Below, in pieces: positions 54,708 through 56,376 of a stretch of 56,376 nucleotides of DNA. The notes under the pieces are model-generated. The model worked only from the letters and a program-made list of their open reading frames with translations. It ran no database searches and had not been told where the DNA came from. A program made the position numbers and the translations under genes. Numbering within the stretch: position 1 is the first letter of the stretch; each line of letters opens with the position of its first letter. Source of the DNA: Zarea fungicola (lineage: Eukaryota > Ascomycota > Sordariomycetes > Hypocreales > Cordycipitaceae); assembly GCA_900169235.1 (NCBI GenBank), contig FWCC01000537.1, positions 1 to 56,376 on the forward strand, given 5' to 3'.

Positions 54708-55934
54708 CTACAGCTCCGACACATCAACAATCGTAAACGGATCCTTGTCGTACTTGCTCACCACCACACTGGCCCCGGGCACGTCCGCCCGCAGCTTCTC
54801 CTCCAGCGCCGGCGCCAGCACCTGCTGCAGGTAGCTCCGCTCCGAGTTGCTGTGAAACACTTGCACGAGCGTCTTGCCTTGTTGAATCGCCCGCAACGCC
54901 GAGTGGTGACTCGTCTCGCCCATGACGAGCAGATCCACGTCTGCATTCTTCAGCACGTCATACCCGCTGCCCGCGCACACGCCAAAGCTCTTTACCTGCG
55001 TCGTCTTGACATCCGCACCCACCGGCGCGGCCACCATGACGTGGCGCAGACCGCCGAGCTTCTCGGCCAGACGCTTGAGAACTTCTGCCAGGGGTACCCC
55101 TTTCGCATCAGCAAACTCGCCGAGCGCACCGTAGCCCGCGCCGGCGTGGGTTTCTGGCGGCGTCTTGCACGGGATGGCGACGGTGCGGGAAGACGTGGCG
55201 TGGGTTCCCGCGACGACGTCGGCGAGCCAGGTGTTGAGGCCTTTGGGCGCGGCGTCGACGGCCGTGTGCGGGCAGTAGACGGCGATGCCGGCGCGCATGA
55301 GGCGAATGAGGGTGGACTGCTGGGGGTCCTTGTCCGTAATAGACTTGAGACCGGAGAAGATAAAGGGGTCTGAGAGGCAAGAATCAGCAAACAAAGCACA
55401 TGATCACCTGATCACATAGTGAGAGATTTTTAGTCATACGGTAGCTGACAATGACACTGACACCCTGGTCAATGGCGTCGGCGGCGACTTGGTAGGTCAG
55501 GTCGTTGGTGACGAGCACAACGGGCTTCTTGGCAGCAGAGTCCTGTTCGTGGTTTCCGACGAGGAGACCGACGTTGTCCCATGCTCTGTCTGCAATTTCC
55601 TCGGGGTATCTGGCAGTCATGTTAGCTTTTGTACGTAGTAAACTGCAAACACTCACAATGCCTTCATTGAGTCAGCGACGAGCTTGGTAAACTTGGAGGG
55701 CTCGACCTGCCACGCGCCCCATGCGCCTCCATTTCCGGCTGCAGCCATTGAGTTGGTTGAGTGTCTTTTTGAGGACGTGATAAATCTGTGACGGGTTGAA
55801 GATGCGCAGCAACGGGGTGATTGCGCTGCAGCAGATATGAGTGTCGAGTGACGTAGAGCTGCGATTTGACGGGCGGCGGTGGTAAAGCTCCTACTCGAGA
55901 CTAGTGACAGGTTTGCAATTTGGAAAGCTCGCAT
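54708..55934 (-). CDS. NIF3: NIF3-family protein
   Basis: Three exons, 55657-55934, 55440-55609 and 54708-55369 (1110 nt, 369 residues), with good introns (GTGAGT...CCAG, 47 nt; GTATGA...CTCAG, 70 nt). Family blocks are ADRAWDNVGLLVG, VSYHPFIFSGLKS (rebuilt exactly across intron 2), YCPHTAVDAAPKGLN, and DLLVMGETSHHSALRA. The His and Asp/Glu residues of the di-metal site of the family (HP, HTAxD, GExSH) are kept. NIF3 proteins are widespread metal-binding hexamers, often named GTP cyclohydrolase type 2-like, with uncertain in vivo role. The N terminus (MRAFQIANLSLVSSRSF) is Arg/Ser-rich without acids, like a mitochondrial presequence. A second in-frame ATG at 55748 (MAAAGN, residue 63) lies right before the conserved part and would give a cytosolic form. 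Confidence 0.9.
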
Positions 55935-56376
55935 GCCTAGCAAGCTACTTGATTCTATCAAATGAAAGCAATTGCCGGACCTTTATACAACAGGAAAAAT
56001 GAAACTGGTTCTTGAAGAGATGGAATGGCGGATGGAGGTTTGTCGTGTAGCTAGGAGAGATTAGCTGGAGCTCCACCTTGCTGGACGGAAAATACAACTA
56101 GCTCACACTGTACCTGGCATCACATCGTGAAATGGTATGTAATTTAACACAATACAATACAATAAAACAATCGGGAAAAAAAAAACGGAAATATCGGAAA
56201 TGAAAACGGAAAGACGTAAGCTAGTATAGCAATACTAAAGAAACTGAAATGGCATCAACAGCAAGACTACAGTGGGACAAAGGTCATGGACAAAACTATA
56301 TATCGCTGCTACCCTAGATCAGCACACTGTTTGTAACGCATAGCGCTGCTGTGAGGGTCAGCATCGGGCGACGCCC
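55935..56376. other. Upstream of the NIF3 gene, right edge
   Basis: Holds the NIF3 promoter. AT-rich at 56120-56260 with an A run. No further gene seen before the window ends. Confidence 0.5.

Noticed and set aside
1..56376. CRISPR arrays, rRNA, viral genes
   Set aside because: None seen; the regular 102-bp array at 49196-49905 is coding ankyrin repeat, not CRISPR.

Overview
This window is nuclear DNA from a filamentous ascomycete (Pezizomycotina, probably a sordariomycete; the order cannot be fixed from sequence alone). Supporting signs are many 45-80 nt introns with GTANGT-type donors, CTAAC/CTAAT branch sites and YAG acceptors, an acid-type serine carboxypeptidase of the fungal S1 kind, a Zn2Cys6 regulator, HET and PNP-NACHT-ankyrin proteins, and relics whose damage looks like repeat-induced point mutation (RIP). 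No rRNA, convincing tRNA, CRISPR or virus was seen. Exon joins below were worked out by hand, and reading frames were checked across every junction of the main gene models.

Layout. 1-1330 holds the remains of a pogo/Fot1-type transposase. 1331-7519 is nearly gene-free, with one decayed coding relic. 7520-10733 carries a 67-residue membrane microprotein and a secreted serine carboxypeptidase. 11475-16017 encodes NLR1, a 1474-residue PNP-NACHT-ankyrin receptor. 16800-17110 is a broken phosphotransferase-like gene. 17358-18894 encodes a seven-helix-type membrane protein of unknown function. 20107-24396 encodes a 1329-residue C2H2 zinc-finger protein. 25034-27172 encodes a 712-residue membrane protein of unknown function. 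29339-29749 encodes a small cysteine-rich secreted protein.

The middle of the window (32274-41058) has three successive genes that share an unusual Cys/His domain followed by a Trp-rich helix. In the third gene this domain is fused behind an N-terminal HET (heterokaryon incompatibility) domain. Next come an AT-rich repeat patch (42840-43860), a large Zn2Cys6 regulator (43865-47635) that appears to carry two different regulatory domains, a RidA-family pseudogene (about 48086-48487), and NLR2 (49069-52567), a second PNP-NACHT-ankyrin receptor with a very regular 102-bp repeat array. The right edge (53515-55934) holds two conserved housekeeping genes, VPS51 and a NIF3-family gene, pointing toward each other.

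Interpretation. Two NLRs, a HET protein and several zinc-finger proteins of fast-evolving type, mixed with pseudogenes and transposon relics and bounded by a conserved block on the right, look like a fungal allorecognition or innate-immunity island. The strongest candidate for something undescribed is the shared Cys/His plus Trp-helix domain found in three neighbours, one of them a HET protein. That these genes work together is inference from proximity and domain sharing; the sequence does not prove it.
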